Below are positions 1-6,116 of a stretch of DNA of 7,179 nt, one piece after another (position 1 is the stretch's first letter; every line of letters begins with the position of its first letter). Both the position numbers and the translations under genes were made by a program. The stretch covers positions 812-7,990 of the forward strand of contig MIBM01000204.1 in assembly GCA_001830645.1 (NCBI GenBank). Direction: 5' to 3'. Below the pieces are notes generated by a model. The model saw only the letters and a program-made list of their open reading frames with translations. It had not been told where the DNA came from and ran no database searches. The stretch comes from Spirochaetes bacterium RIFOXYC1_FULL_54_7 (GTDB lineage: Bacteria; Spirochaetota; Spirochaetia; Treponematales; UBA12059).

Positions 1-253
1 TCAAGGCATTCCCGTCTGGTACCGGTGCAATGAGACCCCTCCATGAGGGGCTGTCCAAGAAGTAGCGTGTACCCCCGAAGCGCAGTTCTCCGGAGTCCAG
101 GGGCAACTCTCCCCAGAGTATCCTGAAGAACGTCGACTTCCCGCAACCATTCGGACCTGTCAGTCCCCAGGCTCCGGGAGTCAGCACAAGATTCGCTTCC
201 CGAAGGATGTACTTCTTGCCGAAGCTTTTTGTGAAATTGATGCATTCCATCAT
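1..253 (-). CDS. ABC transporter ATP-binding protein, N-terminal part (runs off left edge)
   Basis: Reading the minus strand from ATG at 253-251 gives 84 codons with no stop before the edge. The protein starts MMECINFTKSFGKKYIL, the usual first strand of an ABC nucleotide-binding domain with an aromatic A-loop candidate (Tyr15). A perfect Walker A, GPNGCGKST, follows at residues 33-41. The Q-loop, LSGGQ signature, Walker B and H-loop would lie outside the window, so the substrate and exporter subfamily cannot be read. By family knowledge it should be a cytoplasmic ATPase that powers a membrane permease, probably encoded further left. Either of two adjacent ATGs (253 or 250) could be the start; neither has a Shine-Dalgarno site, and a promoter ends almost at the first ATG. 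It is divergent from the LuxR-type gene to its right. The ATPase identity is certain; the transported substrate is unknown. Confidence 0.93.
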   Translation of the reverse strand, partial: MMECINFTKSFGKKYILREANLVLTPGAWGLTGPNGCGKSTFFRILWGELPLDSGELRFGGTRYFLDSPSWRGLIAPVPDGNAL

Positions 254-259
254 GGAGTC

Positions 260-288
260 ACTATATCCAGCATGTACCGGCGAATCAA
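260..288 (-). promoter_or_regulatory. sigma70-type promoter of the ABC ATPase gene
   Basis: On the minus strand a -35 box TTGATT (complement of 283-288) and a -10 box TATAGT (complement of 260-265) are separated by exactly 17 bases. The -10 matches consensus at 5 of 6 positions and the -35 at 4 of 6. Only six bases (GACTCC) separate the -10 from the ATG, so transcription should begin at or next to the start codon. Confidence 0.6.
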
Positions 289-370
289 TGAAAGATGGTA
301 GGCATTGGCCATGGACATGTGGATGGAGCCAGCGTACTCTGGGGCTAATCCTCGACCAGGAACCACAACG

Positions 371-798
371 ATGGGATATCGTTTTCCGATCTCCAGCCTC
401 CTGCCAACCTTCATGGGCCGGTGATCTGTCTGTATCTGCTGTATTACCTGGCCAGAAGACCCTCATAGCTGATCGCCAGTTTCTTCGGTTTCTTCCTGCT
501 TGGCATGGTGCAACTGGTGGGGGCTCCTCTGACCAGACTGCTTCTGGGAAGTACCAGGGCATTCAGCATGCACCGGCTGTGGAGCATCGGGCTGATCATC
601 AGCCGCAGCAGGTATGTCTTTCTGATCCTCTTCACCGCCGCCCTCCATCGTTTCAGGTTGACGCCCTTACTGACCGGGATCATGATCGGCATCATTGCAG
701 CGGGTATTTTTTCGCCGCTGATCATCTATTCCATTCTGCCGAACCTCATGGAAATCATTGTGACGGGGTATGTATTCATATGCTGGCTGGTGCTGTAA
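371..798 (+). pseudogene. Membrane-domain half of an interrupted LuxR-family regulator
   Basis: The frame ending at the TAA at 796-798 encodes a very hydrophobic stretch with several probable membrane helices: ICLYLLYYLA (about 424-453), LIASFFGFFLLGMVQLVG (469-522), a segment around YVFLILFTAAL, LLTGIMIGIIAAGIF, and IIVTGYVFICWLVL just before the stop. An in-frame TAG at 466-468 cuts the first helices from the rest. A likely true start is ATG 371, nine bases after an AGGA. It reads MGYRFPISSLLPTFMG and then hits TGA at 422 in the +1-shifted frame, so one base appears to be missing near 415-421. After the TAA the same frame runs straight into more helices and a LuxR DNA-binding domain (811-1269). 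I read 371-1269 as one gene with a frameshift and two nonsense codons. The N-terminal start is inferred; the two in-frame stops are seen directly. Confidence 0.62.
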
Positions 799-810
799 CT
801 GAACAGGAAG

Positions 811-1269
811 GTGATTGGACTCTCCGCCCGCAGGGAAGGCCTTCTCAAGGCACTGGTGTTCTGTTCGGGATTCTTTCTGACAGGCCTGTTCCTTGACATC
901 CTGAAACAGATTCCACAGCTCAGTGTATACATTTCCATCCTCGTCATTGACTTCACTCCCTGGTATCAGCTGAGTGTCGGTACCATCACCGCCGTCTGGG
1001 CATTCCGGGACCTCCAGGTGCCCGGAAGAACGATGGAGGAGCGGTCCAGGCTTGACTGGGTGCATCTCGATACGCTGCCAGTAACCGGAAGGGAGAGGGA
1101 GGTGCTACGTCTTATCCTGGATGGCGAAACCAATGCCTCCATTGCCGACAGGTTGTTCATCTCTGAATCGACGGTGAAAAAGCATATAAACAACAGCTTC
1201 CGGAAGCTGGGGATCCGGAGCCGCTGGGAGCTTCTGAAGCAGGTTGGGGTACTTCACCCTAAGGAGTAG
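811..1269 (+). pseudogene. C-terminal half of the interrupted LuxR-family membrane regulator (HTH domain)
   Basis: This is in the same frame as the upstream membrane segment, separated by TAA 796-798. The first residues (VIGLSARRE) look like an internal loop rather than a start, and the GTG at 811 has AGGA only two bases upstream, which is too close. Two further hydrophobic segments follow (ALVFCSGFFLTGLFLDIL; VYISILVIDFTPWYQLSVGTITAVWAF). Then comes a complete LuxR_C helix-turn-helix at 1069-1248: LPVTGREREVLRLILDGETNASIADRLFISESTVKKH and onward through KLGIRSRWELL, with the conserved REREVL, IA..L.IS..TVK.H and KL....R.EL positions all intact. The whole gene would encode a roughly seven-helix membrane sensor with a cytoplasmic DNA-binding tail. 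It ends at TAG 1267-1269. The HTH domain is certain; whether this fragment is ever translated alone is doubtful. Confidence 0.72.
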
Positions 1270-1357
1270 CCGGGCGTATCAAAATCCACCCGGAGTTCCA
1301 TATACGGTCCCGGTACTTTGGATCATCCTTATCCATCATGCCTGCAAGGAGAATGAG

Positions 1358-2056
1358 ATGAGTATTTCCATGACCAGGTTGGCAAACAGGCGGCCTGTTG
1401 CCTTTGCTCTGGCACTTGCCCTGTCATTGTCTCTCTATGGGTGCATCACCCCGGACAATGGTTATCTGATGGAACTCAACAGAAGCGGCAAATGGCAGGA
1501 GGTCGAGCGAATCGGACAGGATATGCTCCGGAACCGGCGGACCTTCACCCACAGCGAGTTGTGCGAAACCTATTTTCATGTCATATATGCCCGGACAAGG
1601 ATGAAGAAGCTCGACGAAGCGATCACCCTAATGGAGGAATATGATCGTTTAAGTGTACAGGACGATATCGACCCACAGCTTCTATGGCTCAACCGGGAAA
1701 TCGCCAAGCTGAAGGATGAGCTTGGTCTCCTGAATGAGGCTCAGCAGCTTCTTGTCAGTGCAATGGAAGAAAACGGCAGCAAGGATCATGCCAGGGCACT
1801 GGAGCTGACCAGGACTGTGCTTGCGCTGGCAGGCATCAATAAAACCCAGGAGGCAAGCGCTCACTTCATCGCTGCCATCTGCTCTGTCCGGCTCGGCAAT
1901 GCACCCGACGCGGAGTACCATCTTGCAGAGTACACCCGGCTGAAATCCTTTCTGCCCGGAAACCATCCGGCATTGCTGGAAGAATCCTATGTCCTGCGAG
2001 GTCTGCGGGAACTCAAAGACGGAGGTTCCCCGGCCCATGTGTCCGGCAGCAGATGA
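1358..2056 (+). CDS. Predicted lipoprotein with TPR-like helical repeats
   Basis: I choose ATG 1358 because AAGGAG (1346-1351) sits six bases upstream and the protein then begins with a classic lipoprotein signal: basic residues (RLANRR), a hydrophobic stretch (AFALALALSLSL) and a lipobox LYGC with the acylated Cys at residue 29. The mature part is almost entirely helical, with helix pairs such as HSELCETYFHVIYARTRMKKLDEAITLMEEYDRL, LGLLNEAQQLLVSAMEE and SAHFIAAICSVRLGNAPDAEYHLAEY. This matches the spacing and A/L/Y pattern of tetratricopeptide repeats, so a membrane-anchored, protein-binding role in the periplasm is likely. The product is 232 residues and ends at TGA. It lies 88 bases after the LuxR-type gene on the same strand and may once have been co-transcribed with it. 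The specific function is not recognised; the repeat call rests on pattern, not alignment. Confidence 0.85.
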   Translation: MSISMTRLANRRPVAFALALALSLSLYGCITPDNGYLMELNRSGKWQEVERIGQDMLRNRRTFTHSELCETYFHVIYARTRMKKLDEAITLMEEYDRLSVQDDIDPQLLWLNREIAKLKDELGLLNEAQQLLVSAMEENGSKDHARALELTRTVLALAGINKTQEASAHFIAAICSVRLGNAPDAEYHLAEYTRLKSFLPGNHPALLEESYVLRGLRELKDGGSPAHVSGSR

Positions 2057-2088
2057 GTTCATAATTATTTATATGTGTTCTGCGGGAT

Positions 2089-2121
2089 GGCAAGAGGTTA
2101 TCTCTGGATTGGCCTTTTTTT
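2089..2121 (+). terminator. Weak candidate intrinsic terminator after the lipoprotein gene
   Basis: An imperfect hairpin pairs AGAG 2093-2096 with CTCT 2102-2105 over a GTTAT loop, with an outer GGC/GCC pairing (2089-2091 with 2112-2114). It is followed directly by seven T residues (2115-2121). The T-run is convincing but the stem is short and interrupted, so efficiency is uncertain. Confidence 0.35.
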
Positions 2122-2200
2122 AGGTCTGAGCTCTCAAGCAACCAGCCTGGCACGATGTGGTCTGTTGAACATTGAATAGAGCAAAAATCTCCATTATTCC

Positions 2201-2229
2201 TTGACAATGCCAAATTTTGAACCTACCAT
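2201..2229 (+). promoter_or_regulatory. sigma70-type promoter of the propeller/MACPF operon
   Basis: A perfect -35 box TTGACA (2201-2206) is followed after 17 bases by TACCAT (2224-2229), which matches the -10 consensus at 4 of 6 positions including the first two and the last two. Transcription would start near 2236 and read the secreted repeat protein and then the MACPF gene. Confidence 0.55.
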
Positions 2230-2237
2230 CCCCGTTG

Positions 2238-2252
2238 GCTGGCGTTGCCAGC
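2238..2252 (+). promoter_or_regulatory. Perfect 6-bp hairpin at the start of the operon leader
   Basis: GCTGGC (2238-2243) pairs perfectly with GCCAGC (2247-2252) over a GTT loop. It falls within a few bases of the predicted transcription start, a position where a stem can protect an mRNA 5' end. No T-run follows, so it is not a terminator. Function is inferred only from position. Confidence 0.4.
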
Positions 2253-2353
2253 ATTAGCACTGAATGAACCGATGTTACAGACTTTCTGCTTCCCCAGAGT
2301 AGATTTGTCGAGAAATACCTGTTCAGATCATCCCACTTTCAGTTTGATGGCTG

Positions 2354-2370
2354 GCTCTTGGCCCAAGAGC
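2354..2370 (+). promoter_or_regulatory. Perfect 7-bp hairpin just upstream of the secreted repeat-protein start
   Basis: GCTCTTG (2354-2360) pairs perfectly with CAAGAGC (2364-2370) over a GCC loop, ending about 21 bases before the AGAGG ribosome-binding site of the next gene. It has no T-run. It could be a protein-binding site or affect translation, but nothing in the sequence shows which. Confidence 0.4.
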
Positions 2371-2401
2371 GACAGCACTCATGGCAGCAGAAGAGGTCTG
2401 T

Positions 2402-3457
2402 ATGAAGAAACCCAGTATCCGTATCCTTGGTCTTTGTTGTTTTCTTGTTCTGGCGTTCCCGCTGGCGGCCCAGTCAACAGCTGTCCTGACCAATCCCGGC
2501 AATGCGGTTAAACCAGTCACCTTCACCGAGCGCCTCAGCGATACCTGGAGCAAGGGGTGGACCAATCTGGGTATCTACAACATCGGAACCACCCTCGAAA
2601 ACGCCAAAACCTTCATCTTTGTCCATAAGGAGAAGGAAGGGACCACCCATGTATCCCAGCTTGCTCCGAATTTCCGCATCGGCAAGCGGATCTATGACGA
2701 GGACTGGTCCGCCGGCTGGGCCACTATCGAAGTGATCAATGCTGGAGCGTTCAAGGGGTTCTACCATGCCAAGGATGGAACCGGCCTGGAACGGGCCGCC
2801 GCCTTCAAACCCGGGGATGGGACCTATAAAGGCAATGTGGGGGAGATCAACCAGAAATTCGCCATGACCCACGCGGTTTCCTATTCGTCCGGCCAGGAAG
2901 TCTATGTCTTTGCCTACCAGAAGAGCGATGGGTATATCGAGGGTCGCCGGGTGCGGGACAGCACCAATTCTCCATTCATCCGCAGTGATTTTGCCACCAA
3001 GATCAAACCCAACCTGAAGGGCCTCGAGATGATCAAACGGGGCAACACCTGGTATCTACTGGGCCTCGATTCCTCCAGACACCTCTGGTTTTACGAGGTT
3101 GGCAGCCCTGATACCGGCAGCGACAAAGCAGGCAAGCTTGTCAGGGAAGCCGGAGTCCTGGAAATGGGTACAAATGTAGACCGTATCGCGGTCTGGGCGG
3201 ATACCTACCTGCTCACCCTGGACCAGAATGCCGACGAACTCAAGGTGTGGGAAATCGCCGATGCCGCACGCGGTTTATCCTATCCGGTAACACTGAGCCT
3301 GGCGGGACTGACTGATATCGGCATCGAAGCCGATTCAATGGAACCCTTCTCGGTCATCGATGCCGCGAATTCCACTTCCTACCAGGGAGTTGTCTTTGTC
3401 GACAGCCGGTCCGGCTCGATGAAGCTGATCCAGGTGAAGTATCCGATCACGAACTGA
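2402..3457 (+). CDS. Secreted repeat protein, probably beta-propeller/lectin-like, partner of the MACPF protein
   Basis: ATG 2402 is preferred over the in-frame ATG at 2381 because AGAGG (2392-2396) lies five bases upstream and the protein then opens with a clean Sec signal: KKPSIR, a hydrophobic core, and cleavage near LAAQ (residue 24). The mature 327 residues are rich in Trp, Tyr, Gly and Asp and show repeated blade-like units. DTWSKGWTNLGIYNIG (47-62) recurs as DEDWSAGWATIEVINAG (99-115), each followed by an aromatic strand and a His-Lys or His-Ala-Lys turn (FIFVHKEKEGT; GFYHAKDGTG). Later strands (EVYVFAYQKSDG, TWYLLGLDSSRHLWFYEV, TYLLTLDQNADELKVWEI, QGVVFVDSRSGSMKLIQV) look like further blades. 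No catalytic motif is visible. It precedes the MACPF gene by 92 bases and likely shares its mRNA, so it may be a binding partner, targeting factor or protective protein for the pore former. Family not recognised. Confidence 0.88.
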   Translation: MKKPSIRILGLCCFLVLAFPLAAQSTAVLTNPGNAVKPVTFTERLSDTWSKGWTNLGIYNIGTTLENAKTFIFVHKEKEGTTHVSQLAPNFRIGKRIYDEDWSAGWATIEVINAGAFKGFYHAKDGTGLERAAAFKPGDGTYKGNVGEINQKFAMTHAVSYSSGQEVYVFAYQKSDGYIEGRRVRDSTNSPFIRSDFATKIKPNLKGLEMIKRGNTWYLLGLDSSRHLWFYEVGSPDTGSDKAGKLVREAGVLEMGTNVDRIAVWADTYLLTLDQNADELKVWEIADAARGLSYPVTLSLAGLTDIGIEADSMEPFSVIDAANSTSYQGVVFVDSRSGSMKLIQVKYPITN

Positions 3458-3549
3458 TCTGAGCTGAAGCGCACGACTGGGAGGATGCCTGTTCCTGCCA
3501 GCCGTGCCGCTTTCATGAACTTTCAACATTCCAACGCAATGGAGTCTCC
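3458..3549 (+). other. Intercistronic region with an imperfect hairpin
   Basis: This 92-base gap contains a 9-bp stem with one mismatch: 3477-3485 (CTGGGAGGA) against 3493-3501 (TCCTGCCAG), with a 7-base loop. No T-run follows, so it should not stop transcription. TGGAG (3540-3544) five bases before ATG 3550 serves as the MACPF ribosome-binding site. Confidence 0.4.
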
Positions 3550-4923
3550 ATGAAACGAATTTTTTTTGTATTGTCCTGCCTGCTGTTTGCTGCCTCGGCC
3601 CTTTTTGGTCAGAATGCCCCTGCCATCCAGTCACCCGGCCTGGACGTGATCGGCTTCGGTTATGATGTCTTCGGCCGTTATGCCGATATGTCCAGCAAAA
3701 AACCCGCGCGGCTCTTCGAGCTGCAGAAGACCCGTGCAGAGCCCATAGGCACGAGTACCTATCTGGTTCCAGAGGGCATCTTTTTAGAGCCGGTGATCGA
3801 CCATCGGGTAAGCACCGTCGAGGGGAGCAGTGTTCGGCAGTACTCCAAAAGCCTTGCGGCAAATGCCGGCCTGAAGATGGATGGCCTGTTCTTCAGAGGG
3901 TCGATAGAGACAAACATTTCATCCAGTGAATCCGGCAGCAGCTCACGCTACTTCTATACCTACATGGATGCCAACAACATGTGGCGCATCTCACTGGATA
4001 CTGTCGATGTCAACAGACTGCGCTCCATACTGGTTCCGCGGGTAAGGGATGATATCAACACCCTGCCGCCTGATCGCTTGTTTGCCGCATACGGCACCCA
4101 TTACATTGCCAGCGCCTATCTGGGTGGTCGGGCCGACTATACTGCTGTGTCCACTACCTCGAATACGGTCAGCGCCGGCAGCATCAAGGTCGCCGTGGAA
4201 GCCCAGTACAAACTGATCAGCGGCAGCGCGGACCTGAAGACGGAACATCAGGAAACCCTGGAAGCCAGCAACACCAAGACCCAGTTGCGGGTCGTGGGCG
4301 GCAATGCCCAGTTCGTCAACAACATCAGGGATTATTCCCAGTACACCCTCTGGGCCCAGGGTATAGAAAGCCGGCCTGTGCTCTGTGATTTTGACCAGAA
4401 CAGCCTGCGCCCGATCTGGGAACTGGCCGCAAGCCCTGCCCGCCGCCAGGAACTGGAGCAGGCTTTCCAGGTCTTGCTCAAGCAATATCCCCTGCCTCCC
4501 GAGCTGGTGAATCTTGGTGCCTTGTCTAACCAGGTTTACATGGTGGAAAGCAAGGCATTCAGAACCTTCTGGGATATGCCTGGCTACCACTCGGAAGCCA
4601 AAACCAAGGGTGAACACCTGACCCTGTACCAACAGGACCGGATCACCCAGAAGTTTGAAGGCGCGGACCGCTTCATCAAGGTGATTCCCAATACGGTAGA
4701 AGACGGCTGGGTTTTCCTGCAGCCCCAGCACTCGGTCTATGTGCTGGACGCGGTCCTGGAAGCCAGTGATAAAGGTCCGACCCGGGGAGTCCAGTTATGG
4801 GATATGTCCAACGCCCGATATTCCTCCCAGTTCAAGATGGAGCAAGTCCCCGATGAGCCGGACACCTATTTTATTGTCAACCGGGCCAATGGCCTGTGCC
4901 TCGAGGCTGCGGCCAACGGTTAA
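3550..4923 (+). CDS. Secreted MACPF pore-forming protein, open part before an in-frame TAA
   Basis: The protein starts with a Sec signal (KRIFFVLSCLLFAASALFGQ, cleavage near residue 21). The MACPF signature is exact: YGTHYIASAYLGG at residues 181-193 (4090-4128), matching Y-G-T-H-[FY]-x6-G-G. Ser/Thr-rich amphipathic stretches flank it at about 95-140 and 195-245, where the family's membrane-inserting TMH1 and TMH2 clusters lie. The MACPF part ends near residue 315 (KQYPLPPELV). From about 328 a ricin-type beta-trefoil begins; its second repeat has VYVLDAVLEA..GVQLWDMSN (about 397-421), and its third starts LCLEAAANG just before TAA 4921-4923. By family knowledge MACPF proteins oligomerise into pores in target membranes. 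As it stands the product is 457 residues with a broken lectin domain. The intact gene would be 3550-5949, 799 codons. The identity is firm; target and role (toxin, competitor killing, host interaction) are unknown. Confidence 0.92.
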   Translation: MKRIFFVLSCLLFAASALFGQNAPAIQSPGLDVIGFGYDVFGRYADMSSKKPARLFELQKTRAEPIGTSTYLVPEGIFLEPVIDHRVSTVEGSSVRQYSKSLAANAGLKMDGLFFRGSIETNISSSESGSSSRYFYTYMDANNMWRISLDTVDVNRLRSILVPRVRDDINTLPPDRLFAAYGTHYIASAYLGGRADYTAVSTTSNTVSAGSIKVAVEAQYKLISGSADLKTEHQETLEASNTKTQLRVVGGNAQFVNNIRDYSQYTLWAQGIESRPVLCDFDQNSLRPIWELAASPARRQELEQAFQVLLKQYPLPPELVNLGALSNQVYMVESKAFRTFWDMPGYHSEAKTKGEHLTLYQQDRITQKFEGADRFIKVIPNTVEDGWVFLQPQHSVYVLDAVLEASDKGPTRGVQLWDMSNARYSSQFKMEQVPDEPDTYFIVNRANGLCLEAAANG

Positions 4924-5949
4924 AACATCAGCCAACAGATCCTTTCAGGCAGCGAGAACCAGAAATGGATCTTCCGCGCCACCGACCCTGCCAAGTTCAT
5001 GGCACCACCGGCCCGGGCTTACTATGCTGTCCAGGCGATTGCCGGAGGTAAATTCTGGGACTTTTCCGGCACCTACCCGAAAATAACCGGATCCAAGCTG
5101 CAGGTATGGACGGGAATGCCCAACGAACGGGCTGCTGATAGGCATTTTGAGATGATCGCTGTTGACAATGAATGGCATGCGATCAGCCCGCGCCATCTCC
5201 CCGCCCATGTCCTGGCTGCACCAGCCGGGCAGGCCGTGGCTGTATCCGCGAACAAGCGTACCAATGACCAGTTATGGAAGTTCGAGTATGCCGGCTCTCC
5301 GAATACCTACATCATACGCAACCGGGCCAGCAACGAGGTGATCCAGGTCGATCCCTTGAAACCCAATACCAACGGTGCGGAGGTTCTTGCTGCTGCAGCA
5401 AATGGCGGTGAGGCACAGCGTTGGGTTTTGATCCGTGTTCCCAACACCGCACCAGCCCTGCATGAGGGCATCTTCAATGTACGGCTCAAAGGAACCACCA
5501 AGTTTCTGGACCTGGCCGGCAACGACCAGGAATCCAATGAGGACGGCCGCAATGTCCAGGTGTGGGACATGAACAACGGCACGGATCGCCGGGTCAAGTT
5601 CATTCCCTTCTCCAATGGCAGCGGCAGTTTCTGGATCCAATTCCAGAATGGTGGCCGGATGCTTGATGCCAAGAACAGCAAGGATAGGGGTGCCAATGTC
5701 CAGATATGGACGAGGCACGATGATGCCGATCAGCAGTGGGTGATTTCAAAGCAAGGGGATGGTACAACTTTTACCATCCAGAGCGAATATGGCTCAAAAC
5801 GCGTGCTGGACGTTTCTGCCAGTCAACTGCGCGAGAAAGGCAATGGCGCCAACGTGCAGATGTGGGACCCTACGGATGGACCTACCCAGGCATTCGAGTT
5901 CATCTATGCGGAAGGACCGAACAAGGGTAAGCTATTTCAGGGTGAATAA
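4924..5949 (+). pseudogene. Ricin-type beta-trefoil lectin tail of the MACPF protein, cut off by TAA
   Basis: This continues the MACPF reading frame without any shift. The first residues after the stop (NISQQILSGSENQKWIF) complete the third repeat of trefoil 1, ending in the usual QxW-type closure. Two more trefoils follow: about residues 491-630 of the joined protein (KLQVWTGMPN, NDQLWKF, EAQRWVL) and 640-786 (NVQVWDMNN, NVQIWTRHDDADQQW, NVQMWDPTD). The motif xLDxxxxxxxxGxxVQxW recurs as expected for carbohydrate-binding (QxW)3 domains. The first internal ATG, 4999, has no ribosome-binding site and starts mid-domain, so separate translation is unlikely. The frame is otherwise clean for 341 codons, which points to a very recent stop, readthrough, or a base error. 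The frame ends at TAA 5947-5949, with TGA one codon later (5953-5955). Confidence 0.8.
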
Positions 5950-5956
5950 GCCTGAA

Positions 5957-6005
5957 CTGATCTGGTAATCCAGATTCTGTGGCACCATGCCTGATCTGGC
6001 CAGAT
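5957..6005. repeat. Pair of related palindromes between the lectin stop and the terminator
   Basis: CTGATCTGG occurs at 5957-5965 and again at 5991-5999, 34 bases apart, each followed by its complement. ATCTGG 5960-5965 pairs with CCAGAT 5970-5975 over TAAT, and 5994-6005 is the perfect palindrome ATCTGGCCAGAT. Alternative pairing of 5970-5975 with 5994-5999 is also possible. It could be a 3' mRNA-stabilising structure or a protein-binding site; no function is shown. Confidence 0.5.
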
Positions 6006-6008
6006 AAG

Positions 6009-6044
6009 AGCTGTCCTGTGGATTTCCACGGGACGGCTTTGTTG
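6009..6044 (+). terminator. Intrinsic terminator of the propeller/MACPF operon
   Basis: A 13-bp stem (6009-6021 with 6026-6038) closes over an ATTT loop; all positions pair, two as G-T wobbles. It is followed by TTTGTTG (the T-run overlaps the stem end). It sits 60 bases after the lectin stop and separates the operon from the toxin-antitoxin pair. Confidence 0.85.
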
Positions 6045-6071
6045 CGCTACCCCAGCAATTAATCATATTTC

Positions 6072-6084
6072 TTGATTTAATCAA
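6072..6084. promoter_or_regulatory. Inverted repeat over the -35 box, candidate antitoxin operator
   Basis: TTGAT and ATCAA form a perfect inverted repeat around a TTA centre, directly covering the -35 element of the toxin-antitoxin promoter. Phd-family antitoxins, alone or with toxin, repress their own operons by binding palindromes at such positions; that this one is the operator is inferred. Confidence 0.45.
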
Positions 6085-6100
6085 ATATTCAGATTACTAT
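6072..6100 (+). promoter_or_regulatory. Promoter of the toxin-antitoxin operon
   Basis: TTGATT (6072-6077) and TACTAT (6095-6100) are spaced by 17 bases in a locally AT-rich stretch, each with 4 of 6 consensus matches. Transcription would start near 6107, giving a leader of only about ten bases that still contains AGAGG (6107-6111) before ATG 6117. Confidence 0.5.
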
Positions 6101-6116
6101 TGGACCAGAGGCCCCT

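Larger units (their letters stand above)
2057..2401 (+). other. Gene-free stretch between lipoprotein gene and secreted-protein operon
   Basis: These 345 bases hold no convincing gene on either strand. The first part (about 2057-2220) is visibly AT-rich and contains the weak terminator. A promoter follows at 2201-2229, and the rest (about 2236-2401) would be a leader of roughly 165 nt with two perfect hairpins. Short frames crossing it have no Shine-Dalgarno site and overlap the next gene out of frame. Confidence 0.6.

Noticed and set aside
207..896. 229-codon plus-strand frame over the left region
   Set aside because: Its start lies antisense to the ABC ATPase, it has no ribosome-binding site, and the hydrophobic and HTH coding of the LuxR-type gene is in another frame across the same DNA.
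1244..1357. Longer start for the lipoprotein at 1244
   Set aside because: It would overlap the HTH coding of the upstream gene and bury the lipoprotein signal; ATG 1358 has a good AAGGAG and a proper signal peptide.
3477..3501. Terminator between the propeller and MACPF genes
   Set aside because: The stem has a mismatch and no T-run follows, so it should not end transcription.
3991..4731. Long minus-strand frame of 246 codons
   Set aside because: It is antisense to the MACPF coding region, where strong third-position GC bias makes long mirror frames; its translation has no recognisable domain or start site.
4999..5949. Independent lectin gene starting at ATG 4999
   Set aside because: No ribosome-binding site, and the ATG lies after the end of trefoil 1 in the same uninterrupted frame; it is better read as the tail of the MACPF gene.
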